Positions 25,019 to 36,412 of a stretch of 64,000 nucleotides of DNA are shown here, piece by piece; position 1 is the stretch's first letter; every line of letters begins with the position of its first letter. Both the position numbers and the translations under genes were made by a program. The notes beneath the pieces were generated by a model. That model was not told the DNA's origin, searched no databases, and saw only the letters and a program-made list of their open reading frames with translations. This stretch comes from Apostichopus japonicus (taxonomy: Eukaryota; Echinodermata; Holothuroidea; Aspidochirotida; Stichopodidae). The stretch spans positions 11,807,303 to 11,871,302 of the forward strand of contig NC_092581.1 in assembly GCF_037975245.1 (NCBI RefSeq). Reading direction: 5' to 3'.

Positions 25019-25567
25019 GTGACATGTGTTCTACATTTACAGGCACTACTATGCACTTCTTTGCCGTGTGGGCAAAGAACTTCTACTAAAAGGAACGACA
25101 ACAGGACCAAACTGCAAGAGGATACCTACAAGAAGGTCAAAAGCCACGCAGAGACGTTGAAGGGGCTCCAGTCCAATCTCATCACTCTCACTACAGAGAT
25201 ATCCCGGATAGACGGCGATAAAAACGCTACCTATCACCAACTCAAGGTTCAGAGAAACCCACCCAGACTCCCGGCGCAACTGAACCACTCGGAGGAGTTT
25301 ACTGATTCCTGGAATCAGGTACTCCAACGAGCAGGCAGGAACCTCCGCAGAATCTGGAGAGAAGAGTTATCTCGCCAAGCTAAAAGGCAACGGGACAGGT
25401 TTCTCGAGAAGAGATCTAGAGCTGAGACAGACTTAGAGTCAACACTGGAAGCTCCTGAGGCACAAATGCTTTTGAAGACCATCCTCCAGAAGTCAGCGAA
25501 AAGAGAGGAGACCAGAGTGGCACGCCGACCAAAGGCCAGGAACAGAAAGCAACCTTATAAAAGGTAG
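25019..25567 (+). CDS. Basic coiled-coil-like ORF upstream of the Penelope RT
   Basis: An open frame of about 182 codons that ends at TAG 25565-25567. There is no early in-frame ATG, and the frame opens at a GTG codon. A pyrimidine-rich ATTTACAG lies at about 25035-25042, so the true start may be upstream or spliced. The protein is highly charged and helical (HAETLKGLQSNLITLTTEIS, LSRQAKRQRDRFLEKRSRAE) and ends in a strongly basic tail (RRPKARNRKQPYKR). This suggests a coiled-coil plus nucleic-acid-binding role, perhaps an ORF1-type RNA binder of the element. I do not recognise a named domain. It is followed 24 bp later by the histone-like stem-loop. Confidence 0.5.
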   Translation: MTCVLHLQALLCTSLPCGQRTSTKRNDNRTKLQEDTYKKVKSHAETLKGLQSNLITLTTEISRIDGDKNATYHQLKVQRNPPRLPAQLNHSEEFTDSWNQVLQRAGRNLRRIWREELSRQAKRQRDRFLEKRSRAETDLESTLEAPEAQMLLKTILQKSAKREETRVARRPKARNRKQPYKR

Positions 25568-25591
25568 AAGTAGGAGTTGCTCGAGAAAAAC

Positions 25592-25629
25592 GGCCCTTTT
25601 AAGGGCCAACAAATTTTCTAGAAAGAGCT
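25592..25629 (+). promoter_or_regulatory. Histone-mRNA-type 3' stem-loop with U7-like purine element
   Basis: GGCCCTTTTAAGGGCC at 25592-25607 fits the metazoan histone 3' stem-loop consensus GGYYYUUHUNARRRCC at every position: 6 bp stem, 4 nt loop. It is preceded by AAAAAC and followed by AACAAA, close to the usual flanks. About 13 nt further on, AGAAAGAGC (about 25620-25628) resembles the purine-rich histone downstream element that base-pairs with U7 snRNA (AAGAAAGA type). The spacing is also right. It stands 24 bp after the stop of a non-histone basic ORF inside a Penelope-like element. What is seen is the sequence match; function is inferred. Confidence 0.7.
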
Positions 25630-25716
25630 ACTTCCTCTCCTCCAAACATGCAAAATGTACTTTCTCTCTCTCAACCTCTCTCATCGTCATCTTAAAGACG
25701 TAAATTTGTCCGTTCA

Positions 25717-26157
25717 GTGAAAGCTAATAAAAGCTCCGAAAAATTCCGCACCACCAACAGGGAGCTACAGACTATACGTAGTCACTCAAAAGCCCAAAAT
25801 CTTCGAAAAGAAGCAGAAACACTAAAAAAGTTCGTAAAGAACCTATCAGACAGAAACATGTCCAATATAGAGTTTATTGCGTTGGGAAAAGGTCTGAAGT
25901 TCATAGCAACTCCAGTAAAACCTAAACGAAGTGATCTTCTCAAGTCATTAAAAGACCTAAAAAGAAAAATGAGAATCCGCTTCATCATGCAGAATAACAT
26001 GCAAAAAGGGATTACAAAATTCCGTCTACCTTCTACATGGTCACCTAACATGACTTTTAGTAAAAACCTAGAGGACTACTTGGAAGCAACACAAACCGAA
26101 TTGGCAAGTGTTACTATCCGAAACGCCAATAGCAACACACATACACTGAAAAAATAA
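25717..26157 (+). pseudogene. Penelope-like RT ORF, N-terminal part, cut by insertion
   Basis: An open frame carrying the conserved N-terminal block of Penelope-like RTs: KKFVKNLSDRNMSNIEFIAL, GKGLKFIATPVKP, RKMRIRFIM, STWSPN and LEDYLEATQTELASV. The frame opens at a GTG with no ATG, so the true start is unclear. At 26144 the sequence passes into the CACTG terminus of the inserted transposon, and the reading frame stops 14 bp inside it. The host ORF resumes at 29891. Confidence 0.75.
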
Positions 26158-29100
26158 ACTAGTCAATATTGCCACGGACTAACGTTAACTTAGTCTGTAA
26201 CGTTAGTCAATGCACACGGACTAGCAAAAATCTTCGTTTCATCGCTGCTTCTTAGTTAGTTTACACTGACTAAGGAAAATATAATCGCAGCTTAGTCGGT
26301 GGCGACGGACTAAGGTATTTTAACCCATGGACTAAGAACGATACGGACACCCGATTTACGCCATAATCGTAGCTTAGTCGGTGTCGACGGACTAATGTAT
26401 TTTAACCCAATTCGATTCAACTTGGAAACCGAGAGGCAACGGCAGCTTGCTGGGCTTGGCATAGTTTCATACGATCACTCTAAGCAACTTTCAACCGTAA
26501 ATCACCCAAGAAGGTCTTTAGAAGAATGGAGGTATTAACTGCATCATCGGCCTACCTGTTATTCCTTTAACTTGAAGGTAAAATTAAAGTTAATTGTTAG
26601 GCCACTGGCACAAGTACTGTATTATGGTTAGTGTAACGCTACCGTTGTCACGTTGGCGTTTCGCAATACACAAGTGCAATGACAGTGAGTAGCCTATAGG
26701 CTTCTACTGGGTACTGCAGTGCATTCTCAACACTAAAGTGTGCATTCTAAACACCAATTAACAATGTGTTATGTGTGTATTGGGCTAGATTGAACAGTGG
26801 CACATAATCTTCTAATTTATTCCCAAACAAATGATGGAACTATAAGGCTCAATAGTTTATTTGAAGTCTACACTCATTTGGTAAAGATTTCCTGTAATTT
26901 CCCATGTGAATCTAAATGGGTAGGTTTTGTGATATTGAATAAGCAAGGCTAGACCTTCAAACGTACAGTCACAGTAGGCTGAACAAATTTTGTTGGCTAG
27001 TCAACGGTATTATATGTTGCGAGCAGTCAGGATGCACGCTTCAGTTCTATTTAACCTTTTCATTTATCATTTTTTAGTATTTAATTTCCGGTCACGCCTA
27101 GGAAACAATTGCGACATTCCTTCACGGTCGACTTGCTTACTGTAAGAAGTATTAACCGTTTTTTCTCAGGAAAGCTTGATAGTCTGAAGTTATTATAACA
27201 TGTGCTTTTAGTATACTGCCAAAAGAGTAAGTTGTTGTATTTGTATTGATAGTTTATGTAGAAGTAACGGAAAATTTAGTATGTTTAGTTTGGTCTAATT
27301 GCACGTTTTTTTTTTCTGTCCAATGTAGTGCAGGGTTCACTTGCGCGAATTCAAATTATTCTGTTTATGTATATGTATATGCATCGATTCTTAGATTATG
27401 ATGTTTTTTGACATTTATTTGTAATTCAAGCATATCTGTTTAGTAGCAAAATTTAAAGGTTAAGATTAATTAGTTTTCTCTTTTTGATCCTAGATTGAAT
27501 GAAACTCATTGGCGTAAATAATAGATCAGATGATACAGTTTAACGCAGTTGCTAAATCTCTGGGTATTCTCTAGTCTTCGCCGGTCCATTATATACTTTA
27601 GTACTACTAGTAAGACTAAATCAAAACGACCGAAGACAAACTTAGTGTAACAAAGTACTAATTCTCCTCTAGCCTAGGTCTAAACAGGCTTGTTATTTGA
27701 GCAAGCAAAATAACAACTAAAAACGATTAGGCCTATAAATAAGTTGGCTCAGTGCATTTCTGTTTCTAAAATTTTATATTTTTAAAGATCATAAAAACAA
27801 ACAAAGATTTAGCCCATGTTTTATTATCTCTGTATTCTGGGCATTTGATTCTGGTTGCAATGGTGATGACACTCTCGTTCAAATTTTCAGCTTTATACAG
27901 TCTGCTTCAAACTTTGGGATTGTTTTTTGAGACTATAGTGGAAGCAAATCTCACATAACTTTGTGGTGACAACTTTATTTATTTTTTTTTTCAAATGATG
28001 AATACTTTGCTGTTTCTTTTTTCCAGCAGGAATTGAAAAGCCAAATATCTAAGTCAAGGGTGAGCTTTCCTGTGATGTACGACACCAGTGTGGAGGCAAC
28101 AACAGAAGAGGAGAACTGTGCTCTATATGGCTTAAAGACATGTTTTAAGATGATATAATGGTACCCTTCACAGAACAAAAGAGTTTATCCAAGAGTCCAA
28201 AAAGCAAAGGAACAAGTACCATAGAGAAAAAAGATGGAAGAGTGAGTTTAACTATTGTACCCAACTGTTTAATGATATTTAAGATACTTTTCATAACCTG
28301 TTTTAAAAAAAAAACAGTCTAGTATATCATTTACGTGCAAGCTTCATAAGTTTGGTCAAATTTTCACTGATCTGTAGAGCGGGAGTCCAGAGGGTTTGGT
28401 TAGCTGGGAAGGTAACCAATTGCCTGGTACATCACAATGTTCACAATGCATTCCTGTATAGGAAACCTGACGACTGGCAAACCGACTGTGGTGGATGTGG
28501 CTGGGAGAGCAATTTTAAAGTCACCTAATAGCTAACCTAGAGCAGCTTTCATGGTAACCACATCAAAGTAAGAACAATGTGTAAGGTATAGCCCCAAGAG
28601 CAACAAATGGCCGTCGCCAGTAATTATTGGTGGTGGGGTACCCCTGCCAGTGATCTATAAATGACCCCTCACGGCTGACCTAGGTCAGCTCATTAGGTAA
28701 CCACTTGAAACCTACTGGAAAATGTTGGTTAGGACTTCAGATACAAGGGATGGGCATTGCCAGTAATTTGTATTGGTGGGTACCCCTGCCAGTAGACCCC
28801 CAATATGCCCATCCCCTCATTGACCTAGGTGAGTTCATGATTTGACCAGTTGAAACCTACAGGAAAATGATAGGTATCACTTTATGATATATACTCTGGG
28901 CTCCCGGTCTATTGGGATCATTATTAACATGATTAACATAATTATTAAGCTTTGAAAAATAACTCGGTGTTATGCTGTGCAAAGCTAATAATTATTTGGT
29001 AAAGCTGCTATTCCTGGCTTATAATTTGAGGGACCTAGATTTAAATGTATACCTCCCAATATGTTATAAAATTTTAATGTAAATGTATGTTTATGATAAT

Positions 29101-29889
29101 GTGAGTTATCATGTGCTATATCTGTATCTGTGCTTATACGTATATCATATTTTCTGTTCACAGGTCAATAATGGTGCAGATTTTGGCTTCCTGAAGACAA
29201 GTGGGAGGCCATTTGTAGTTAAGAGAAACACTCTTTGTTCGTGAAGACTTAACTGGTGTCGATTTGGGGTACCACTTTAAAACGAAAGTCATGAGGAACC
29301 CTTGCCCAAGATTCAACTTTGCATTATTGTGCAGTGCTATACTTTTGCGATTCATGTTTGATCCATTAACTTGTCTTAACTTCGTTGGAATAAAATCATA
29401 TTTTCAGATTTTTGTTTACAGTGATTTCTTCTCTATCTGTCGAAAGTCAGCCTTTGTAGACATCAGAAGTTTTATCAGAAATAAATACTGCCAACGTACA
29501 CATTATTTGTGTTTCTTATGCTCTCTTTTCTTTCAGTGATGCTAGTCAGTGAAACTAGTCGGGTTTAATTCTTTCAGTGATTCTAGTCAGTGCAACTAGT
29601 CAGTCGATACCGACTAAGAAAGGTTAGTCGGGAGAGGCACCATCCTGACTAATGTAAAACCTGCTATAAACTAGTCGGTGGCTCATATAAATTAGTCGGT
29701 AAAGACCGACTAATGTCACCAACTAATGTAACTCGACTAAGCTGACGGACTAAGATGACCGACTAAGAAATCCAACTGACTAAGGAATAAATTAGTCGGT
29801 ATAGCAACTGACTAAGGCTATGTTAGTCGGGAGAGGCACCAGATGGACTAACGTTATGTTAGTCGGTGAACCAATTTAAGTTTTCAGTG
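26144..29889. mobile_element. ~3.75 kb CACTG-ended (CACTA/EnSpm-like) transposon
   Basis: The inserted block begins CACTGAAAA and ends TTTTCAGTG, giving short inverted termini that can be extended imperfectly. TA on both sides may be a 2-bp duplication. Both subterminal zones are packed with GACTAA/TTAGTC words: roughly nine on the left (26157-26400) and about twenty on the right (29537-29870), in both orientations. Short termini of this form with dense subterminal repeats are characteristic of the CACTA (EnSpm, CMC) superfamily. No transposase is recognisable inside, so it is non-autonomous or gutted. The boundaries are supported independently, because the Penelope ORF homology stops and restarts exactly there. 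Confidence 0.75.
28470..28880. repeat. Three diverged ~140 bp tandem copies inside the CACTA-like element
   Basis: Copies 2 (about 28609-28740) and 3 (about 28749-28875) share GCCAGTAATT, GGGTACCCCTGCCAGT, TGACCTAGGT and TTGAAACCTAC. An older first copy (about 28470-28570) shares CTAACCTAGAGCAGCTTTCA and GGTAACCAC. There is no coding frame. Confidence 0.65.
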
Positions 29890-29890
29890 T

Positions 29891-31420
29891 AAGGCAGAAC
29901 GTTTTGCACTATATGCAATTAAAAACGACCGCTATATTATTTTCAAACCCTTCGATAAAGGTAGAGGCATTGCTATATTGAATCACTCAGACTATCAAGC
30001 CGAAATTTGAAAGGCAATTAGCTAGTCACCACTACGAAAAGTTAAAGAGTGATATGACGTTTCAAACTAAAAGTTTAGTCCAGGAAACACTAATTGATAT
30101 GTTCTCTGCAAAAGAGATCGATAAAAGCACCTTCGAGTACTTGTCACCATATAGCCACAAGATCCGCACACCGGTCATATATGTGCTACCAAAATTCATA
30201 AAGCACCCCCGGCTAACTCAAAATTTGCCGGTAGACCGATAATAAGTGGAAACGGATCACCGACCGAAAAAATATCGGAATTTGTGGACTATTTCTTGCT
30301 TCCTATTGTAATAAAACAAAGCACTTATGTGAAAGACACAAATCACATTCTGCAAATTTTGGAAGCCACCCCGTTACCAAAAACGGTAGTACTCGCTACA
30401 CTCGATGTCGTCGCCATGTATACCAATACTCCCCAAGAGGAGGCATTAGATATATGTCAAGAAGTCTATGAAAAGACGGAACAAAGCGAATATGGAATAA
30501 ATAAAATATCTTCCATATCCATGCGCAAACTAATTGAACTCATCTTAACAAGAAACTGTTTTGAGTTCAATAACCAATTCTATCTACAAAAGATCGGTTG
30601 CGCCATGGGTAGCCAAGCCTCTCCGGAAATCTGCGATATCGTCATGCATAGACTTGAAAACCAGATTTTACCGACAGATAATAAAATCTTAAAATGGCTC
30701 CGCTATAGAGATGACATTCTATTGCTCTACGACGGTACACATCAGGAACTTGAACACTTAGTAAAAAGGTTGAATGAAATTCACCGCTTCTTAAAGTTTA
30801 CGGTAGAAATATCAAACACCGAGGTAACATACCTAGATTTGAAAATCTTCAAAGGTACAAGGTTCGAAACCAATGGGTTATTAGACACTAAAGTCCACAC
30901 CAAACCCACGGAAACCTTCCAATACCTCGACAGAAACTCTGCACACCCACTTGCCACTTTTAAAGGCTTCATTAAAGGGGAAATATTACGATACGCACGT
31001 CTCTGTAAAAACGAGACTGACTTCTTAGAGAAAAAGAATGCGTTCACAGAGAAACTGTTACTCCGTAACTCTAAGAAAGAGGAAATTGCCACAGCCACTA
31101 AAGGCATAAAATTTGAAAACCGTAGGCAATACCTCACTACCAATCCTAAACAAAAGGAACCACCACTGGTGTTCAAGCTTACCTATACACCCCACATCAA
31201 AACCACGCATTTGAAAAAAGCACTTTTGAAACATTGGCACTTAATTTCGCAACACGCGGGATTATCCAAACTGTTTCCAAAAGAACCGATTCTTGCCTAC
31301 AAAAGGGCCCAAAATCTCAAAGATTTACTTGTTAACTCAAGGTTTCGTACTAACGAAGAATCAGCTGACTCTCAAGGTTCACACGAAGCTCTTTTAGATG
31401 CTCTTATAGATGCACTATGA
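29891..31420 (+). pseudogene. Penelope-like reverse transcriptase, main part
   Basis: Homology resumes as KAERFALYAIKNDRYIIFKP and passes through two frame breaks, one near 30006 and one near 30190, each a single-base indel. It then runs open for 378 codons from 30284 to the TGA at 31420. Visible RT motifs are ATLDVVAMYTNTP (motif A, catalytic Asp), GCAMGSQASPEICD (motif B), RYRDDILLLY (motif C, both Asp intact) and NTEVTYLDLKIFKG (motif D/E). After the palm come AHPLATFKGFIKGEILRYAR and LKKALLKHWHLISQHAGLSK, as in other Penelope-like proteins. The protein ends at DALIDAL with no GIY-YIG domain. The open reading frame of the core suggests a fairly young copy, though the breaks and the insertion make it inactive. 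Confidence 0.85.
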
Positions 31421-31496
31421 GTCCATAAAAACTCGTGCACAGAAAATAGATGCATTTTGAGAACGAGACGCTCATGCCGAATATAAACAATTCAAA

Positions 31497-31557
31497 GGCT
31501 TACTACTGATGAAGCTCCTCCTATAAAAGTTGAGAGCAGAAACCGGTCTAGTTGGTC
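31497..31557 (+). ncRNA. Type I hammerhead ribozyme fold in the Penelope 3' region
   Basis: The core CTGATGA (31506-31512) and GAAA (31539-31542) are in order. Stem I pairs GGCTTACTA (31497-31505) with TAGTTGGTC (31549-31557), 8 of 9 pairs including two G-U. Stem II pairs GCTC with GAGC (31514-31517 with 31534-31537), extendable with a bulge, but with an A-A mismatch at its base. Stem III is minimal: ACCGGT (31542-31547), followed by C31548 as the expected cleavage residue. Penelope-like elements are known to carry such minimal type I hammerheads, and the palindromic ACCGGT fits their dimeric action. Activity is inferred. Confidence 0.75.
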
Positions 31558-31783
31558 ATAAGAACCTACGCAAGTCTTTCTTACTATTAAAAGTACACTC
31601 AATTCACCTAATAGGTGCAATTATGTTTCACCATGAGGAGTATGCTATAAGTTTATGTTCTTCGGGCCCTCCCTTAAAAATACATCAGGTTCTTGGCCAC
31701 TACGTTGCGTTAGATAGTGTAAAACCGCCTACACCCCCATTTCATCTCAAATTGACATTCCTTTGTAGAGATGATCTACGATT

Positions 31784-32487
31784 TCGTTGATAACTCCTTT
31801 AAATCACTTATATTTTCCCACTTTTAAGAGTCTGATTTACAGTAACATGCGCTCTGTAATAATTTCCATTCATTGTTAGGGATAGAACATTGAAATATTG
31901 CATCGTTTATCTGATTTGAATACAAACACCATACAGTATTTCACTACGGGGGAAAGTACATCTTTAAACGATAGGTTCATATTTTACGCCTATTGAATCT
32001 TTACTACTATACTTCCAAGGATCATTTCTATAGTTCGTAAGTTATTACGAGTGATTAGAATTGTTTGGAGTTGCAACCACGATGACGAGTAACAATGTCT
32101 CTCTCTGAGCGTGAAGTGGATCAGAAACAGCGTTAATTCGTTGTTTCTGATCATTGATGACCGTTCCTCTGCTCTTCGGAGTTCTGGAGGAGAGAGACAT
32201 ATTCAGAGTGGCTGCAAACATAGTAGTGTTATTCTTAGTAAACAATGTAAAAATGCGTGCTCCAATAATGCTCGCACATTCCTAACCATCATAAATAATG
32301 TTATGACGAAACATAATGTTACGTAGACAACTCAGTACTGATCATCTGACCTCTTCAAACTGCGCATAACACTGTATTTCAATGTTCTATCCCTAACAAT
32401 GAATGGAATTTATTACAGAGCGCATGTTACTGAAAATCGGACTCTTAAAAGTGGGAAAATATAAGTAATTTAAAGGAGTAACCAACG
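31784..32487. mobile_element. Foldback element with ~113 bp inverted repeats
   Basis: Left arm 31784-31897 and right arm 32375-32487 are reverse complements at roughly 90% identity. They share ACTCCTTTAAAT, TTTTCCCACTTTTAAGAGTC, AGTAACATGCGCTCTGTAAT and TTAGGGATAGAACATTGAAA. The ~480 bp between them has only short chance ORFs. The outermost bases are CGTTG in both arms. No clear target duplication could be fixed, so the superfamily is open. Confidence 0.85.
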
Positions 32488-33538
<1,051 letters not shown>

Positions 33539-36198
33539 TTCAAAATTTATTTCATTTTTTTCTTTTCTTTTTTCATTTACATCAAACTTTTCCTTGTTTG
33601 ATCATTGTTTCCTATGCCATCAACTCTAAGTGCGCAATTTGAAACTAAATATTCAAGCCTGACTGCTTTCGAACTTCTAGATAGTTTGACGTCTCCCTTT
33701 TAAGTGACAATCGGTTTTATAATTGCCTTTTGACGTTCCTTTCCTGTCTTCAGTCTTCCACGTGGCGCTCAATCACCTCGAGGTGATATTTTTCACAGAT
33801 CTTAGCTTGAGACACAAATTGAAATTTGTATCAACCGTAAAACTAATAGATTGAGAATTTCTTGATAAAAGTAAAAACCAAAAAGGAAGTTTTTTCTTTT
33901 TTGTACGACAGAGGAAGGTTTTTTTTTAATTTGGTTGTATTAGTTTTGTTATTTTCTTTTATTAATATTATTATCTTTTAGACGATCGTTTCGTTCACTT
34001 AAATGAGCTTCCTTATAACAATCAGAAGGAAGAAGTAATTTTAGTGGTTTTTTAAATGAGCTGAAATATGTCAGAAAGATTTTTAAGTAAATTGAGCTCA
34101 TTTCAATTCAATCACGATAAGCTTGCATCTTGGCAAATAATATATCATTTGAGGGAAATTAAAAATGTCGCATTCTGCTTTGCAGTGTATGGGTATATAT
34201 TGCTTAGATGGTTATATACTGTACCATGTGGATGTGTGCGTTTAACGGATATATCCTGATAGATAGTCTATTTAGAACACAAACTCTAGAGATATATAAG
34301 AGAAGAGCAAGGAATTGATCACGAAATATGGTAGAAATTTACCCAAGTCTGGATTTTCCTTTATGTAAAATCTCGCTATAATTATGTACATTTATCCACC
34401 CAATACTCCGTGAAATTACTAACTAATGTAAGCATGAGTTATAACGATGAAATGAGTTCAAATATATTGCACTTGTATATGCAAAATTGCCTCCAATTGA
34501 AACTCTGGCTGGGGCCATTTGTTTCATGTGTTCTCCCAAATTTGCTGTTTTTATTTTGTTTATGTCTCAACATCAAAAGACAAAAAAAGAAGTTTTGGTC
34601 AGACAGTCGAACTCAAGCAATGAGGGAATTCACAGTTTACTCTAAAACAGAAGAAGAGTAAAACGAATGTAGTGAAGTTTCACTCTAACGGAGTTAATTT
34701 TCACTCTTCCAAAGAATGTAGGAAGAGGGACCTCCCTTTATACATGTAGATATAATAAGCTTTTTGCCAGTAATACAACTGCAGAAGGTAAAGTTCTAAT
34801 AATAATGGCTGATAGGAAAGCTTAGGTTTTGGTTTCTGTGTTGTTACCCCAACAGCTATAACAGTTTTTTGACTGTGAAGCAGTAGCGATGTGATCACAT
34901 CAGAGACTATATAGGATGGAAAAAGACGTTATGAATATTCATTTCCATGTAGCAGTTGTTAGTGTTTCTCTGCTGCAACATTAACATATGTCATGATTAC
35001 GTCACTGGATCCGTTCAAATGTTTAAGCACCTGACGAAAACAATTTCCGGGGTATGTAATTGCGGCGAACGTGTAAGACCCGTACAGTGGAACTGACAAT
35101 ATTCATTGGGTCTAGAGGGGGTGGGGTGGGGGCTGACGAGGGCAGATGTCTAGGGGGTTACAGTTGCATGGACGGGCATCAATTATTTTGGGGGCCCGGA
35201 AAATACGGAAGCGCATGGGAAAATATGGGATATATGATGAGTATCAAATGGGAGTCCGATAACATAATTGTGCACGGGATCCTATACCTGTATCTCGACC
35301 CCTCTATCTTGAGGTCAAACATAGGGTCCCCTTAGTCGGTCGTATGAACCCCTGCGTTGGCCACAAGGGGTGGTTGGGAGCTTGTTTGGAGTTTAAACGA
35401 AGGTTAGTGTGATCTTTTCTGACATCACTGTGGAATTATGACCTTTTATCAACATTAATGCACACATCCATCTCTTAATATGCATCGAGTCCTTCCTCAA
35501 TCAAGCGAATCCTATACGGATCAAAACGGCTAAATTATCTCCATAATTTTGCTCCATACATAATGAGTGATCATAATAACATAACTGGTACAACTGACTT
35601 CAACGAAGAGTGAACGTTGCACTATGAAACAAGAATGTTGTTATTACAGGTCGATCGTACATGCAAAGGGTTTATGTCTCACAATAGGGCAAACTATTTC
35701 TCGCTCACTTGGTTTCATACAGAACTATATCGAACTATATAGGTTATACCGTATACGCCGCGCATGCAACGGATATATATATATATATATGCTAGATCTG
35801 AACCTGTCCAATTTAATTGAATATGGAAGGGGGGCGTTGATATGATATACTCAATTGGAGGCAAGAAAGCAGGCTCGTAGCCAGGAAATCTAACTAGGTA
35901 GGCACCTATCATTTAATTAAGGAGCACAATATTTTTGCTCCGTAATTTATATAAACGTTTTGTTTGTAAACATGCATGGTCGAGGCCCAATTGGGGACGG
36001 GGACAGTACGTCCACGGGGGGGAGGGGGCGAGGCCCATGGACCTGCCCAAAGTATGTATGTAGAAACACTGCCAGTCTATACATGATCACTGTAAAAGAC
36101 ATGAGAAGAATACATGTTATGCACGACAGGCTATACGGTACGGGCTGTGCATAGCAAATAGCAGAAGAGCTGCACAGGTGACAGACGTATTTGAAATT
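33539..36198. other. Non-coding; G-rich patch, short TA run, isolated hAT-like end
   Basis: A G-rich patch lies at 35113-35133, a short (TA)n at 35771-35790, and CAGGCTCGTAGCCAGG at 35870, which resembles a hAT terminus with no partner. The ORFs at 34068 and 34410 have no domain. Confidence 0.4.
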
Positions 36199-36412
36199 GA
36201 ATTCGAGATATCTGCAATTGAATTCCATATATCTGAAATGCATATGCAGAAATTCCCGATTAAATGTTAAAATGGCTTTCCATACGGAAAGCCATTCCAT
36301 ACGAAAGCCATTCCATACGAAAGCGGTATGGAAAGCCATTTTAACATTTAATCGGGAATTTCTGCATATGCATTTCAGATATATGGAATTCAATTGCAGA
36401 TATCTCGAATTC
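36199..36412. repeat. Long near-perfect palindrome, ~88 bp arms
   Basis: Left arm 36199-36286 and right arm 36326-36412 are almost exact reverse complements across GAATTCGAGATATCTG, CATATGCAGAAATTCCCG and TTAAATGTTAAAATGGCTTT. The ~39 bp spacer itself repeats GAAAGCCATTCCATAC twice. The predicted stem-loop would be very stable, and the same peptide is encoded on both strands here, which exposes the overlapping ORFs as artefacts. Confidence 0.95.

Larger units (their letters stand above)
25019..31600 (+). mobile_element. Penelope-like retroelement, split by a DNA transposon
   Basis: Parts in order: an upstream basic ORF (25019-25567), a short spacer with a histone-type stem-loop, the N-terminal part of the RT ORF (25717-26143), a 3.75 kb foreign insertion (26144-29889), the rest of the RT ORF (29891-31420), and a hammerhead ribozyme fold (31497-31557). 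The RT-side motifs are those of Penelope-like elements: NLSDRNMSNIEFIALGKGLK and YLEATQTELA before the insertion, then FKPFDKG, GRPIISGNGSPTE, a YRDD box and LDLKIFKG after it. No GIY-YIG endonuclease is visible. The outer boundaries are not resolved, because no partial LTR repeats were found by eye on either side. Confidence 0.82.
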
